Program-made: the position numbers and the translations under genes | NCBI GenBank assembly: GCA_902494765.1 | Contig: CABUUK010000009.1 | Coordinates: 1 to 49,364, forward strand | DNA length: 49,364 nucleotides | Direction of reading: 5' to 3' | DNA from: an uncultured Collinsella sp. | GTDB taxonomy: Bacteria; Actinomycetota; Coriobacteriia; Coriobacteriales; Coriobacteriaceae | Notes under the pieces: generated by a model | Told to the model about the DNA's origin: nothing | Seen by the model: only the letters and a program-made list of their open reading frames with translations | Databases searched by the model: none | Part shown: positions 1 to 8,469 of the stretch, piece after piece | Numbering within the stretch: position 1 is the first letter of the stretch | How the letters are laid out: each line of letters begins with the position of its first letter

Positions 1-2
1 AG

Positions 3-2225
3 TTCCACCCTGTCTTTACCGCACATCCCACCGAGGCCCGTCGTAAGGCCGTCGAGGGCAAGATCCGCCGTATCTCCAACCTGCTGGAGGAGCGTCCGCG
101 TCTGGGCGGCTCCGACCTGGTGGAGAACGAGCGCCATATGCTGCAGGAGATCGACGCCCTGGTGCGTACGAGCCCCATCGCGCTCAAGAAGCCCACGCCG
201 GTCGAGGAAGCCGATACCATCATCGACATCTTCGATAACACGCTGTTCGACGTTATCCCCGTTATCTATCGTCGTTTTGACGATTGGGTGCTGGGCGACA
301 AGGCCGGTACTGTGCCGCCGCTGTGCCCGGCGTTCTTCCATCCCGGCAGCTGGATCGGTTCCGACCGCGACGGTAACCCCAACGTCACCGCCAAGGTGAG
401 CCGTGAGGTCGCCGCCAAGTACTTTACGCACATGGTGCTCAAGCTCGAGGACAAGTGCCGCCACATCGGCCGCAACCTCACGCTCGAGGCCACCTACAGC
501 AAGCCGTCGGCCGAGCTCATTAACCTGTGGAACCATCAGGTCGAGATGAGCCCTCGGTACACGGCCCGCGCCGAGCTGATCTCCGAGCACGAGCCGCATC
601 GCGCCGTCATGCTCGTCATGGCCGACCGTCTGAACGCCACCGTGCGCCGTATCACCGACACCATGTACCACAGCGCCGACGAGTTCCTGGATGACCTGCG
701 CGTCGTCCAGCGTTCGCTGGCCGCCTGCGGTGCCGTCCGTGCCGCCTACGGCCCGGTCCAGACCATCATCTGGCAAGTCGAGTCCTTCGGCTTCCATATG
801 GTCGAGATGGAGTTCCGTCAGCACTCCGTGGTGCATGCCCGCGCCCTCAAGGATATCCACGAGAACGGTATCCATGGCGACCTGCAGCCCATGACGCGCG
901 AGGTTATCGATACCTTCCGCGCTATCGGCTCCATCCAAAAGCGCTACGGCAAGAAGATGGCGCACCGCTACATCATCTCGTTCACCAAGAGCGCCCAGCA
1001 TGTGGCCGACGTCTTTGAGCTTGCCCACCTGTCCTTTGCACACGAGGAGGATGTCCCCGAGCTCGACGTGATCCCGCTGTTCGAGCAGCTCGAGGACCTC
1101 GAGGGCTGCGTCGACGTGCTCGACCAGATGCTTACGCTGCCCGTGGTGCAAAAGCGCCTTGCCCAGACCAACCGCCGCATGGAGGTCATGCTGGGCTATT
1201 CCGACTCCTCCAAGGATGCCGGTCCTACCACGGCCATGCTCGCGCTGCACTCCGCGCAGGAGCGCATTGCCAAGTGGGCCGAGAAGAACGATATCGACCT
1301 GGTGCTCATGCACGGTCGCGGCGGTGCCGTGGGCCGTGGCGGCGGCCCGGCCAACAAGGCCGTGCTGGCGCAGCCCAAGGGTTCGGTCAACTGCTTCTTT
1401 AAGCTTACCGAGCAGGGCGAGGTCATCTTTGCCCGTTACGGTAACCGCACGCTGGCTCAGCGCCATGTTGAGTCCGTTGCTGCCGCAACGCTTTTGCAGT
1501 CGGCCCCGAGTGTCGAGAAGACCAACACCGAGACCACGCAGAAGTTCTGGGATATGGCCGAGAAGCTCAACACCGCAAGCCACGAGCGCTATCTGGACCT
1601 GCTGAACACCGAGGACTTTACGCCATGGTTCTCGACCGTGACGCCGCTGACCGAGGTCGGTCTGCTGCCGATCGGCTCGCGTCCCGCCAAGCGCGGCTTG
1701 GGTGCCAAGTCGCTCGACGACCTGCGTACCATCCCGTGGATCTTCAGCTGGAGCCAGGCGCGCATTAACCTGGCCGCTTGGTACGGTCTGGGCACCGCCT
1801 GCGAGCAGCTTGGCGATCTTGACCAGCTCAAGGCTGCCTACCAGGAGTGGCCGTTCTTCCGCACCTTTATCGACAACATCGAGATGTCGATCGCCAAGAC
1901 CGACCAGCGCATCGCCAAGATGTATCTGCACCTGGGCGATCGCCAGGATCTGTCCGAGAAGGTCTTCACCGAGATGCAGCTCACGCGTAAGTGGGTCCTT
2001 GCCATCGTCGGTGATGAGTGGCCGCTGCAGCGTCGCCGCGTGCTCGGTTGCGCCGTCCGCGTGCGCAACCCCTACGTCGACGCCCTGTCCATCGCCCAGG
2101 TCCGCGCCCTTCGCGAGGTGCGTATGAACCAGGACGAGATGGCCGAGGAGAAGAAGGCCGAGTACATGAGCCTGATTCTTTCGACTGTGACCGGCGTCTC
2201 GGCAGGATTGCAGAACACGGGGTAA
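3..2225 (+). CDS. ppc: Phosphoenolpyruvate carboxylase, 5' end outside window
   Basis: Carboxylates phosphoenolpyruvate with bicarbonate to oxaloacetate, an anaplerotic cytoplasmic enzyme. The open frame already runs at the first bases of the window: the reading FHPVFTAHPTEARRKA at positions 3-50 is the conserved N-terminal active-site His motif (TAHPTEA), so the ATG at 120 is internal and roughly the first 100-150 residues are missing. Further family hallmarks are GYSDSSKDAG near 1193-1222, the glycine-rich phosphate-binding loop HGRGGAVGRGGGP near 1311-1349, and the invariant C-terminal QNTG immediately before the stop. About 740 residues are visible against the family's usual 850-950. No frameshift is seen. 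Family assignment is certain from several independent motifs. Confidence 0.97.
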   Translation, partial: FHPVFTAHPTEARRKAVEGKIRRISNLLEERPRLGGSDLVENERHMLQEIDALVRTSPIALKKPTPVEEADTIIDIFDNTLFDVIPVIYRRFDDWVLGDKAGTVPPLCPAFFHPGSWIGSDRDGNPNVTAKVSREVAAKYFTHMVLKLEDKCRHIGRNLTLEATYSKPSAELINLWNHQVEMSPRYTARAELISEHEPHRAVMLVMADRLNATVRRITDTMYHSADEFLDDLRVVQRSLAACGAVRAAYGPVQTIIWQVESFGFHMVEMEFRQHSVVHARALKDIHENGIHGDLQPMTREVIDTFRAIGSIQKRYGKKMAHRYIISFTKSAQHVADVFELAHLSFAHEEDVPELDVIPLFEQLEDLEGCVDVLDQMLTLPVVQKRLAQTNRRMEVMLGYSDSSKDAGPTTAMLALHSAQERIAKWAEKNDIDLVLMHGRGGAVGRGGGPANKAVLAQPKGSVNCFFKLTEQGEVIFARYGNRTLAQRHVESVAAATLLQSAPSVEKTNTETTQKFWDMAEKLNTASHERYLDLLNTEDFTPWFSTVTPLTEVGLLPIGSRPAKRGLGAKSLDDLRTIPWIFSWSQARINLAAWYGLGTACEQLGDLDQLKAAYQEWPFFRTFIDNIEMSIAKTDQRIAKMYLHLGDRQDLSEKVFTEMQLTRKWVLAIVGDEWPLQRRRVLGCAVRVRNPYVDALSIAQVRALREVRMNQDEMAEEKKAEYMSLILSTVTGVSAGLQNTG

Positions 2226-2248
2226 TCGATAGCCCTGTGGCTCTCACC

Positions 2249-2375
2249 GGGGCCCGATGGGTTTCCCTCTGAATGCGTCCTCGCACTTGAAGCCCCCTTA
2301 TCCTGCTCCTTCGGAGCTGCGGATAAGGGGGCTTCGTGCTGCGGAATGCATTCAGAGGGAAACCCATCGGGCCCC
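2249..2375. repeat. Nested hairpin cassette A downstream of ppc
   Basis: A perfect 28-bp outer stem (2249-2276 with 2348-2375) encloses a second perfect 14-bp hairpin (2290-2303 with 2321-2334). The linkers read GTCCTCG on the left and CTGCGGAA on the right. The same layout and linker words occur in the cassette after the aquaporin gene at 5186-5310, although the stem sequences are unrelated. The inner hairpin has no T-run, so it is at best a weak terminator for ppc. The cassette is probably a repetitive palindromic element. Confidence 0.85.
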
Positions 2376-3105
2376 TTCGTCCTCGGTCTTCAGGGATTGG
2401 GGCTGAAGGGGATAATGGCGCGCTTCGCGCTTAATGTGGAGTGCGGCGAGGGCTTCTTGCGTCCTGCGGAGTGTGCCTAAAAGTAAACTAATGGCGGGCC
2501 CTGCGATGTCCGGTCTTCGGCGGATCAGCCGCTGGGTGAGGGTGGTGCTTGGGGCGACGTGCAAAAAACGGAGTTTTCAGCAGCCAAAGATTGATGCATA
2601 AGGCCATAGCCGGCTTTCGCTGCCTTTGTTGATGCTTTTGCACGACGATTGGGCTTTGGCGACGATCATATATGGCTGGTTTCTCGCCGCATGCTATCCA
2701 GATGGGTCGAGTCATGAGGACTATCTACCTTTTGAAAGATTTTTGGCACCAAAATCTTATCCCGCGATGCTGAATACTCGCAAAAATGCACGCTCCGGAG
2801 GGTACTACCCAGTTATGGCCAGAAATCCATGCGCCATCTTATGCAATTAATTAACGAATTTATGCAAAATGGCTTACGTGCGTACGTCTCGGACTAGATG
2901 TTTGCCTCGGCGCTGCGTAAATCATCCTGTCTATAGTGTCTTTGACAGGCGGCTGCGGTCCCGTTTGGGATCGTGGCCGTTTTGTTGTGGGTCAAATATG
3001 AACGTTGTGTTAATGAGTCGGTGGACGGTGGTGTTTTTCGGTGAGCGGCGTATCCTTCCAACGGTTTATCTAGTGTGTCAGTTGAAAGGAAGAGGACGCT
3101 CGTCA
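2376..3105. other. Long intergenic region upstream of larA
   Basis: I see no convincing gene here; the short open frames overlap repeats and lack ribosome sites. Linker words of the hairpin cassettes recur in degenerate form (GTCCTCGG at 2379, GCGTCCTGCGGA near 2459), suggesting a decayed third copy. A 27-nt segment at 2765-2791 matches the arms of the inverted-repeat element at 23501-23699. A 6-bp dyad, CCTGTC/GACAGG with 12 nt between (about 2927-2950), lies in the presumed larA promoter region and might be an operator. The larA leader and promoter must lie between about 2900 and 3100, but I cannot fix the promoter hexamers. Confidence 0.5.
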
Positions 3106-4383
3106 TTGTTTGAATGTGAACTGCCGTTTGACCACAAGACGTTGCATCTGGAGCTCGAGGATAAGAACTTTGCAGGTGTGATGGAAGGTCATCAAAACGA
3201 GTTTAAGACCACGAAATCGCAGGAAGAGCTGGTGGAGGAGTCACTTGCCAACCCTTACGGCTCGCCTTCGCTCGAGGAGCTCTGTGCTGGCAAGAAGGAT
3301 ATCGTCATCATTAGCTCCGACCATACGCGTCCCGTTCCTTCGCGTGTGACGATGCCTATTATGCTGCATCACATCCATTCTGCTGCGCCTGAAGCGCGCG
3401 TTCGCATTCTGGTTGCTACGGGTATGCATCGTCCGTCGACGCACGAGGAGCTCGTCAACAAGTACGGCGAGGAGATCGTTGCCAACGAGGAAATCGTTAT
3501 GCACGTCGCGACTGACGACAGCATGATGAAAAAGATCGGCACCCTGCCTTCTGGTGGCGAGTGCATCATCAATAAGATTGCCGTCGATTGCGATCTGCTG
3601 CTTGCCGAGGGCTTTATTGAGCCGCACTTCTTTGCTGGTTTCTCCGGCAGCCGCAAGTCCGTCCTGCCTGGCATCGCCAGCTACAAGACCATCATGTACA
3701 ACCACAACGGCCAGTTTGTGAACGATTCCCATTCGCGTGCCGGCAACCTGTGCCATAACCACGTGAGCGAGGACATGTTTGCCGCTGCCGAGATGGCTCA
3801 CCTTGCCTTTGTGCTGAACGTGGTGCTCAACGGCAAGCACGAGGTCATTGGCTCCTTCGCCGGCGACATCCACAAGGCACACGAGGCTGGCTGCGAGTTC
3901 GTGAAGAGCCTTGCCGGCGTTGAGCCCGTCGAGTGCGAGATTGCCATCACCACCAACGGCGGCTACCCGCTCGACCAGAACATCTACCAGGCCGTGAAGG
4001 GCATGTGCTCTGCCGAGGCCACGCTTCCCGAGGGCGGTGTGATCATCGACGTCGCCGGTTGTGCCGACGGTCACGGCGGCGAGGGCTTCTATCACAACAT
4101 CGCCGACAACGATCCGGCAGAGTTTGAGCGCGCCTGCATCGACCGTCCCAAGGACGAGACCCTGCCCGACCAGTGGACGAGCCAGATCTTTGCCCGCATC
4201 CTGGCGCATCACCCCGTGATCATGGTCACCGACCTGTGCGATCACCAGATGATTAAGGATATGCACATGACGCCGGTCAACACCCTCGAGGAGGCGCTCA
4301 AGCTCGCCTTTGAGATGAAGGGTGCCGATGCCAAGGTGGCCGTCATTCCCGATGGCCTGGGCGTTGTTGTCGCTCAGCACTAG
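3106..4383 (+). CDS. larA: Nickel-pincer lactate racemase LarA
   Basis: Interconverts L- and D-lactate in the cytoplasm using the covalently bound nickel-pincer nucleotide. I choose the TTG at 3106, preceded at about 10 nt by AGGAAGAGG. It gives 425 residues, the size of Lactobacillus plantarum LarA, and puts known active-site residues on the same numbers (Asp72 and Arg75 in SSDHTRP). The longer frame from 2869 adds about 79 residues that do not look like the family. Visible motifs are GMHRPSTHEEL (His108), EPHFFAGFSGSRKSVLPG (His174 and the cofactor lysine at 184) and DQNIYQAVKG (Gln295/Lys298 region). It is followed 49 nt later by an aquaglyceroporin, as in lar operons. The maturation genes larB and larC are encoded on the opposite strand nearby; larE is not in the window. 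Confidence 0.95.
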   Translation: MFECELPFDHKTLHLELEDKNFAGVMEGHQNEFKTTKSQEELVEESLANPYGSPSLEELCAGKKDIVIISSDHTRPVPSRVTMPIMLHHIHSAAPEARVRILVATGMHRPSTHEELVNKYGEEIVANEEIVMHVATDDSMMKKIGTLPSGGECIINKIAVDCDLLLAEGFIEPHFFAGFSGSRKSVLPGIASYKTIMYNHNGQFVNDSHSRAGNLCHNHVSEDMFAAAEMAHLAFVLNVVLNGKHEVIGSFAGDIHKAHEAGCEFVKSLAGVEPVECEIAITTNGGYPLDQNIYQAVKGMCSAEATLPEGGVIIDVAGCADGHGGEGFYHNIADNDPAEFERACIDRPKDETLPDQWTSQIFARILAHHPVIMVTDLCDHQMIKDMHMTPVNTLEEALKLAFEMKGADAKVAVIPDGLGVVVAQH

Positions 4384-4432
4384 CGCGCGGCCTAAACGAA
4401 TCGTTTATAACTGACAAGAAAGATAAGGTTTT

Positions 4433-5164
4433 ATGCTTACCAAACTCCTCTGCGAATTCGGCGCAACGGCCCTCATGATCATCTTTGGCGTGGGCGTGCA
4501 CTGCGATACTGTGCTCAAGGGCACCAAGTATCAGGGCTCCGGCCACATGTTTGCCATCACCACTTGGTCTTTTGGCATCTCGGTCTGCCTGTTTGTCTTT
4601 GGCGGCGCCGTGTGCATGAACCCGGCTATGGTGCTTGCCCAGTGCATCGTAGGCCTGGTGCCGTGGAGCAGCTGCATCCCCTTCATGATTGCCGATATGC
4701 TCGGCGGCTTTGTGGGCGCCGTAATCGCTTGGCTTATGTATGCCGATGAGTTCAAGGCTTCCGAGGGTGTCGTCGACCCCATTGCCCAGCGCAACATCTT
4801 CTCGACCAACCCCACCACCGAGGGCACGAACTATGTTCGCAACTTCTTCTGCGAGGCTATCTGCACCTTCGTGTTCATTAGCGCCATCCTTGCTGCCGCT
4901 AGCCGCGCCGGCGAGAACGTTCTGATGCTCGCCATCTGCGTCGGCCTGATCGTTTGGGCTGTTGGCATGGGCATGGGCGGCATCACCGGCTTCGCCATGA
5001 ACCAGGCTCGTGACCTTGGTCCTCGCATGGCCTATCAGGTGCTGCCGATCAAGAACAAGGCTGACAACAACTGGAAGTACGGCCTGCTCGTTCCTGGCAT
5101 CGCGCCGTTTGTCGGTGCCGCTCTGGCTGCACTGTTTGTGCATGGTTTCTTGGGCATGTTCTAG
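4433..5164 (+). CDS. larD: Aquaglyceroporin (MIP family), probable lactic acid channel LarD
   Basis: A six-helix MIP-family membrane channel of 243 residues. Placement directly after larA matches lar operons in which the channel (LarD/GlpF1) lets undissociated lactic acid cross the membrane. The first half carries the canonical pore motif NPA at residues 63-65 (CMNPAMV). The second half keeps the glycerol-facilitator signature ARDLGPR, but the NPA before it reads NQA (residues 190-192). Glycerol uptake remains an alternative function; no glycerol kinase or dehydrogenase is nearby. Start is ATG 4433 with AAGAAAGATAAGG upstream. A hairpin cassette follows at 5186-5310. Confidence 0.85.
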   Translation: MLTKLLCEFGATALMIIFGVGVHCDTVLKGTKYQGSGHMFAITTWSFGISVCLFVFGGAVCMNPAMVLAQCIVGLVPWSSCIPFMIADMLGGFVGAVIAWLMYADEFKASEGVVDPIAQRNIFSTNPTTEGTNYVRNFFCEAICTFVFISAILAAASRAGENVLMLAICVGLIVWAVGMGMGGITGFAMNQARDLGPRMAYQVLPIKNKADNNWKYGLLVPGIAPFVGAALAALFVHGFLGMF

Positions 5165-5185
5165 TCTGAGGCTACATAGTTGTCC

Positions 5186-5310
5186 GCTGGCCGCATGGGG
5201 TAACTTCCCAGCGCGTCCTCGGACATGCAAAAAGGCTCGCTGCGCACTTCGTGCGGCGAGCCTTTTTGCGTCCTGCGGAATGCGCTGGGAAGTTACCCCA
5301 TGCGGGCAGC
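5186..5310. repeat. Nested hairpin cassette B after the aquaporin gene
   Basis: The outer arms 5186-5214 and 5282-5310 are complementary at 28 of 29 positions. Inside is a strong hairpin at about 5226-5269 (GCAAAAAGGCTCGC paired with GCGAGCCTTTTTGC) that can act as a terminator in either direction, serving larA-larD from the left and tetR from the right. The linkers GTCCTCGGACATG and GTCCTGCGGAA resemble those of cassette A at 2249-2375. The stretch 5311-5467 beyond it holds no gene that I can see. Confidence 0.85.
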
Positions 5311-5467
5311 TGCGGGGTCTTTATTGCGTTCGTGCAAGCAACCCAACATATATATCTGAATTTGGATGGGAGGGGCTTGTTGCTGGTGGGGACGTTGGGC
5401 TGCTGCTGACACTTTGGGATGTATCGCGCTTTGGGTTGGGGGCGGGGCTTTGGAATGAGGGGTTTAC

Positions 5468-6007
5468 TTAGTTGAAGAGAGGCTTAATGGCTGAGAGGTA
5501 GTCTTTGGCTACTTCGGCCTTATCTGCTTGAAAGTTGTGCCAGGCCCACCATTGGACCATTCCTACGAAGCTTGAGGCTATGTGGTGTAGTAGGAAGCTT
5601 CGGTCCATGGTGGCGGCGGGGCCGTTTGGGTCGGTGGGGACGGTTTCGGCTGCTCGTGACATGATGGTCTTGCGTAAGCAGTCGGCGAAGACGCGTGAGC
5701 CGGCGCCGGCTACGAGGGCTCGAACGCCCTGGCGGCGCTCCCAGAGGTTGTTGAGGATATGTTCGACCTGCACGAGTGGGTCGTCGAGCGGTGTGCCATC
5801 GTCGTCGAGGGCGTGGGTGCAGATGTCGCTTACGAGCTTGGACAGTAGGTCGTCTTTGCTCTTAAAGAGGCCGTAGAATGTCGCGCGGCCTACGTGAGCG
5901 CGCGCGATGATGTCGCCGACGGTGATCTTGCCGTAGTCCTCTTCGCGCAGCAGCTCGGAGAACGCCGCGACGATCGCGGCGCGGCTTTTGGCCTTGCGGG
6001 CATCCAT
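5468..6007 (-). CDS. TetR-family transcriptional regulator, last gene of lar maturation operon
   Basis: A 179-residue one-component repressor. The N-terminal helix-turn-helix (about residues 9-55: AAIVAAFSELL...ITVGDIIARAHVGRATFYGLFKSKDDLL) is typical TetR. The C-terminal half is a poorly conserved ligand and dimer domain. Its ATG at 6007 lies 2 nt after the larC stop, so it is translationally coupled to larB-larC. It probably controls lactate racemase genes and its own operon; a 10-bp-arm palindrome upstream of larB at 7764-7797 is the best candidate operator. The ligand is unknown. Known Lactobacillus LarR is a Crp/Fnr-type protein, so a TetR protein here would be a different solution. Confidence 0.88.
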   Translation of the reverse strand: MDARKAKSRAAIVAAFSELLREEDYGKITVGDIIARAHVGRATFYGLFKSKDDLLSKLVSDICTHALDDDGTPLDDPLVQVEHILNNLWERRQGVRALVAGAGSRVFADCLRKTIMSRAAETVPTDPNGPAATMDRSFLLHHIASSFVGMVQWWAWHNFQADKAEVAKDYLSAIKPLFN

Positions 6008-6009
6008 GG

Positions 6010-6927
6010 CTATGCGTCCGCGTCAACGAGCAGACAGCGGAGCGTCCCGGAGCAGCCCTCGTAGGGGCGCTTGCCGGCGCCGTAGCCGACGGCTTCGATG
6101 CGGTAGCGGGCTGGCAGGTGCTCGGTCGTACGCAGTGCGGCGACGATGGCGGCGCCCGTGGGCGTCACGAGCTCGCCGGCGACCGGTGCAGGCGTGAGGG
6201 CGATATTGCCCGCCTGGCACAGGTTGACGACAGCGGGGACGGGAATGGGCATGAGGCCGTGGGCGCAGCGGATGGTTCCGTGGCCCTCGGAGAGCGACTC
6301 GACGACAATATCCTCGATACCAAGGTCATCGAGGCAGATGGCGACCGAGCAGACGTCGACGATGGAGTCGACGGCGCCTACCTCGTGAAACAGGACGGTC
6401 TCGGGCGTTTTGCCGTGAGCCTTGGCCTCGGCGGCAGCGAGTGCGGTAAAGATGGCGAGAGCGCGACGCTTGGCGCCATCGCTTAGCTGCGAGCCATCGA
6501 TGATGGCGGTGACGTCCGCCAAAGAACGATGGTGATGGTGGTGGGCGTGATGATGGCCCTCGTGGCCATGGCCGTGGGCCTCATGGTCATGCTCGTGTGT
6601 GTGTTCGTGTTCGTGCTCGTCGTGGTCATGATGGTGGTGCTCATGTTCGTGCGTGTGCTCGGCAGTTGCTTCGTTGCCGTAGAGCCAGGCCATATCGTGA
6701 TCGTGGTTCTCGAGCTCCTCTGCAAGCTGGATGTCGAAATCGCAGGCGTCGATGCCATGCTTGTTTGCACGCGTGACGGCGATCGTAAAGCCGTCGACCG
6801 GCAGTGTGGCGAGCTGTTCGCGCAGGTGCTCCTCGCTGGCGCCCAGGTCGAGCAGGGCCGCGACGGTCATGTCGCCGCTGATGCCCGAGGTGCCGTCGAT
6901 GATAAGCGTGTGCTGATGGTTGGACAT
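6010..6927 (-). CDS. larC: LarC N-terminal part only (nickel cofactor cyclometallase, LarC1-like)
   Basis: LarC inserts nickel into the pincer nucleotide in a CTP-dependent reaction. These 305 residues match the first domain: DGTSGISGDM near residues 11-20, a very His-rich insert at residues 91-133 (likely nickel binding), HEVGAVDSIVD, and GELVTPTGAAI before the closing YGAGKRPYEG segment. The protein then stops. The C-terminal domain (LarC2), which in L. plantarum is reached by programmed frameshifting, is absent, because the tetR start codon follows 2 nt later. I found no LarC2-like frame elsewhere in the window. It is either a shortened form, complemented by a separate larC2 elsewhere, or non-functional. 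larB ends 10 nt upstream. Confidence 0.9.
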   Translation of the reverse strand: MSNHQHTLIIDGTSGISGDMTVAALLDLGASEEHLREQLATLPVDGFTIAVTRANKHGIDACDFDIQLAEELENHDHDMAWLYGNEATAEHTHEHEHHHHDHDEHEHEHTHEHDHEAHGHGHEGHHHAHHHHHRSLADVTAIIDGSQLSDGAKRRALAIFTALAAAEAKAHGKTPETVLFHEVGAVDSIVDVCSVAICLDDLGIEDIVVESLSEGHGTIRCAHGLMPIPVPAVVNLCQAGNIALTPAPVAGELVTPTGAAIVAALRTTEHLPARYRIEAVGYGAGKRPYEGCSGTLRCLLVDADA

Positions 6928-6937
6928 GGAATGCTCC

Positions 6938-7720
6938 TTAACGGGCGTGGGGCGTGCCGGCGCTCAGATGATTGATAAGACTTGCCTGGTAGGCGGCACC
7001 AAAGCCGTTGTCGATATTGACGACCGATACGCCGCTGGCACAGGAGTTGAGCATGGCGAGCAGTGCGGCTACGCCACCAAAACTTGCGCCGTAGCCCACG
7101 CTGGTGGGAACGGCGATGACCGGACAGCTCACCAGGCCGCCGACAACGCTCGCCAACGCGCCCTCCATGCCGGCGATGGCGATGACCACCTGCGCCTGTG
7201 CAAGTTCCTCGGCATGCGCGAGCAGGCGGTGCAGGCCGGCAACACCCACGTCGTAGAGGCGGTCGACCTCGTTGCCATAGAATTCGGCCGTCAACGCGGC
7301 TTCCTCGGCGACGGGCAAGTCGCTCGTGCCGGCGCAGGCGACGACGATGCGTCCGTTGCCAGTAGGGGAGGGCTTGCCGCCCACGAGGGCGAGCTGTGCG
7401 TTCGGGATATACCCCAGGTCGATGCCGTTGCCGAGGAGCTCCGAGGTGCGGGCTGCTTTTTCGCTGTCCAGGCGCGTGACCAGGATGCGCTCCTGACCGG
7501 CATCGCGCAGCGCTTCGATAATGGCGGCAATCTGCTCGGCGGTTTTACCGGCACCGTAGACAACCTCGCCGGCTCCCTGGCGCACCCCGCGCGAAAGATC
7601 GAGCTGCGCAAAACCCAGATCGGCGGTCGGCGCCGTCTGGATGCGTGTGAGGGCGACTGCCGGGGCGACTGCTCCGTCGGCAACATCGCTCAGCAACTGC
7701 TCAAGATCTCGCTTATCCAT
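6938..7720 (-). CDS. larB: LarB, pyridinium-3,5-biscarboxylate mononucleotide synthase
   Basis: First enzyme of nickel-pincer cofactor synthesis, carboxylating and hydrolysing nicotinic acid adenine dinucleotide. The 260 residues from the ATG at 7720 have the LarB N-terminal segment (DLSRGVRQGAGEVVYGAGKTAEQI) and a PurE/AIR-carboxylase-like C-terminal domain (CAGTSDLPVAEEAA, YDVGVAGLHRLL, AGMEGALASVVGGL, PVIAVPTSVGYG). I prefer 7720 over the in-frame ATG at 7753 because GAAGGGA lies about 7 nt upstream of it and the family starts near this point. First gene of larB-larC-tetR. Confidence 0.94.
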   Translation of the reverse strand: MDKRDLEQLLSDVADGAVAPAVALTRIQTAPTADLGFAQLDLSRGVRQGAGEVVYGAGKTAEQIAAIIEALRDAGQERILVTRLDSEKAARTSELLGNGIDLGYIPNAQLALVGGKPSPTGNGRIVVACAGTSDLPVAEEAALTAEFYGNEVDRLYDVGVAGLHRLLAHAEELAQAQVVIAIAGMEGALASVVGGLVSCPVIAVPTSVGYGASFGGVAALLAMLNSCASGVSVVNIDNGFGAAYQASLINHLSAGTPHAR

Positions 7721-7763
7721 ATATGTTCCCTTCGACGGCGCAAAGTCTAGCACTCAAAGGTAT

Positions 7764-7797
7764 GTTTCCGAACACTAAAACAAAATTGTTCGGAAAC
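7764..7797. promoter_or_regulatory. Palindrome upstream of larB, candidate TetR operator
   Basis: Perfect 10-bp arms, GTTTCCGAAC (7764-7773) and GTTCGGAAAC (7788-7797), are separated by 14 A/T-rich bases. The palindrome lies about 45-75 nt upstream of the larB start, where an operator of the downstream-encoded TetR protein would be expected. It could also act as a weak terminator for serB, which ends at 7834 on the same strand, but no clear T-run follows. Confidence 0.5.
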
Positions 7798-7833
7798 TAT
7801 AGGACAGACTGATTCAATTGTTAGACGGATCGA

Positions 7834-8469
7834 CTAGTCGCGCAGGATGATGTCCATGGCGAGCATCAGGTTGCGCTCGTCGATGGCAAACGGGGCGGCT
7901 TCGCGCGTCTTGGGCTTGGCACAAAACGCGATGCCCGTGCCCGCGGCCTGAATCATAGGGATATCGTTTGCCCCGTCGCCGATCGCGACGGTGTGGGCCA
8001 TATCGACACCGCACTCGACTGCCCAATCCAGCAGCCGGATGAGCTTGGATTCCTTGGTCACGATGTCTGCCGCCAGCTTACCGGTGAGCTTGCCGTCCAC
8101 GACCTCTAGGCGGTTAGCCAGGCAAAAATCGATGCCCGCGGCGGCCACGATCTTGTCGGCGACCTCGTGGAAGCCGCCGCTTACCACGCCGACCTTCCAG
8201 CCCTTGCTGTGCGCCGAGCGCACAAGCTCCAGCGCGCCAGGAGTAAACGTCACGCGCTCAAAGGTACGCTCGAACACACTCTCGTCCAAGCCGGCAAGCA
8301 GCCCCACGCGCTCCTCGAGCGCTTGCTTAAAGTCCAGCTCGCCGCGCATAGCGCGCTCGGTGATTTGCGCAACTTGCCCGCCCACGCCGGCCTCCTCGCC
8401 CAACAGGTCGATGACCTCCTGGTTGATGAGGGTGGAGTCGATATCCATAACAATGAGGCGTGCAGTCAT
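7834..8469 (-). CDS. serB: Phosphoserine phosphatase SerB (HAD family)
   Basis: Dephosphorylates O-phosphoserine in the last step of serine synthesis. HAD motif I is DIDSTLIN (nucleophile Asp, start of the protein), motif II is VVSGGFHEVA, and motif III/IV is the distal Lys with GDGANDIPM. 211 residues from the ATG at 8469, which has GGAAAGG upstream; the longer frame from 8514 adds an unlikely N-terminus. It lacks the N-terminal ACT-like domain of enterobacterial SerB. Other small-molecule HAD phosphatase activities cannot be excluded. It stands alone, with larB downstream on the same strand after about 110 nt. Confidence 0.88.
   Translation of the reverse strand: MTARLIVMDIDSTLINQEVIDLLGEEAGVGGQVAQITERAMRGELDFKQALEERVGLLAGLDESVFERTFERVTFTPGALELVRSAHSKGWKVGVVSGGFHEVADKIVAAAGIDFCLANRLEVVDGKLTGKLAADIVTKESKLIRLLDWAVECGVDMAHTVAIGDGANDIPMIQAAGTGIAFCAKPKTREAAPFAIDERNLMLAMDIILRD

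Noticed and set aside
2626..2850. Small protein gene in the ppc-larA gap
   Set aside because: The frame runs through the solo repeat arm at 2765-2791, has no ribosome site and no recognisable similarity.
3241..4380. Long minus-strand open frame opposite larA
   Set aside because: It is the antisense shadow of larA, rich in His, Val and Gly with no family features.
5468..6012. LarC2 reached by programmed frameshift from larC
   Set aside because: The frame after the larC stop encodes a complete TetR protein from its first residue, and no LarC2-like sequence is seen in the other frames.
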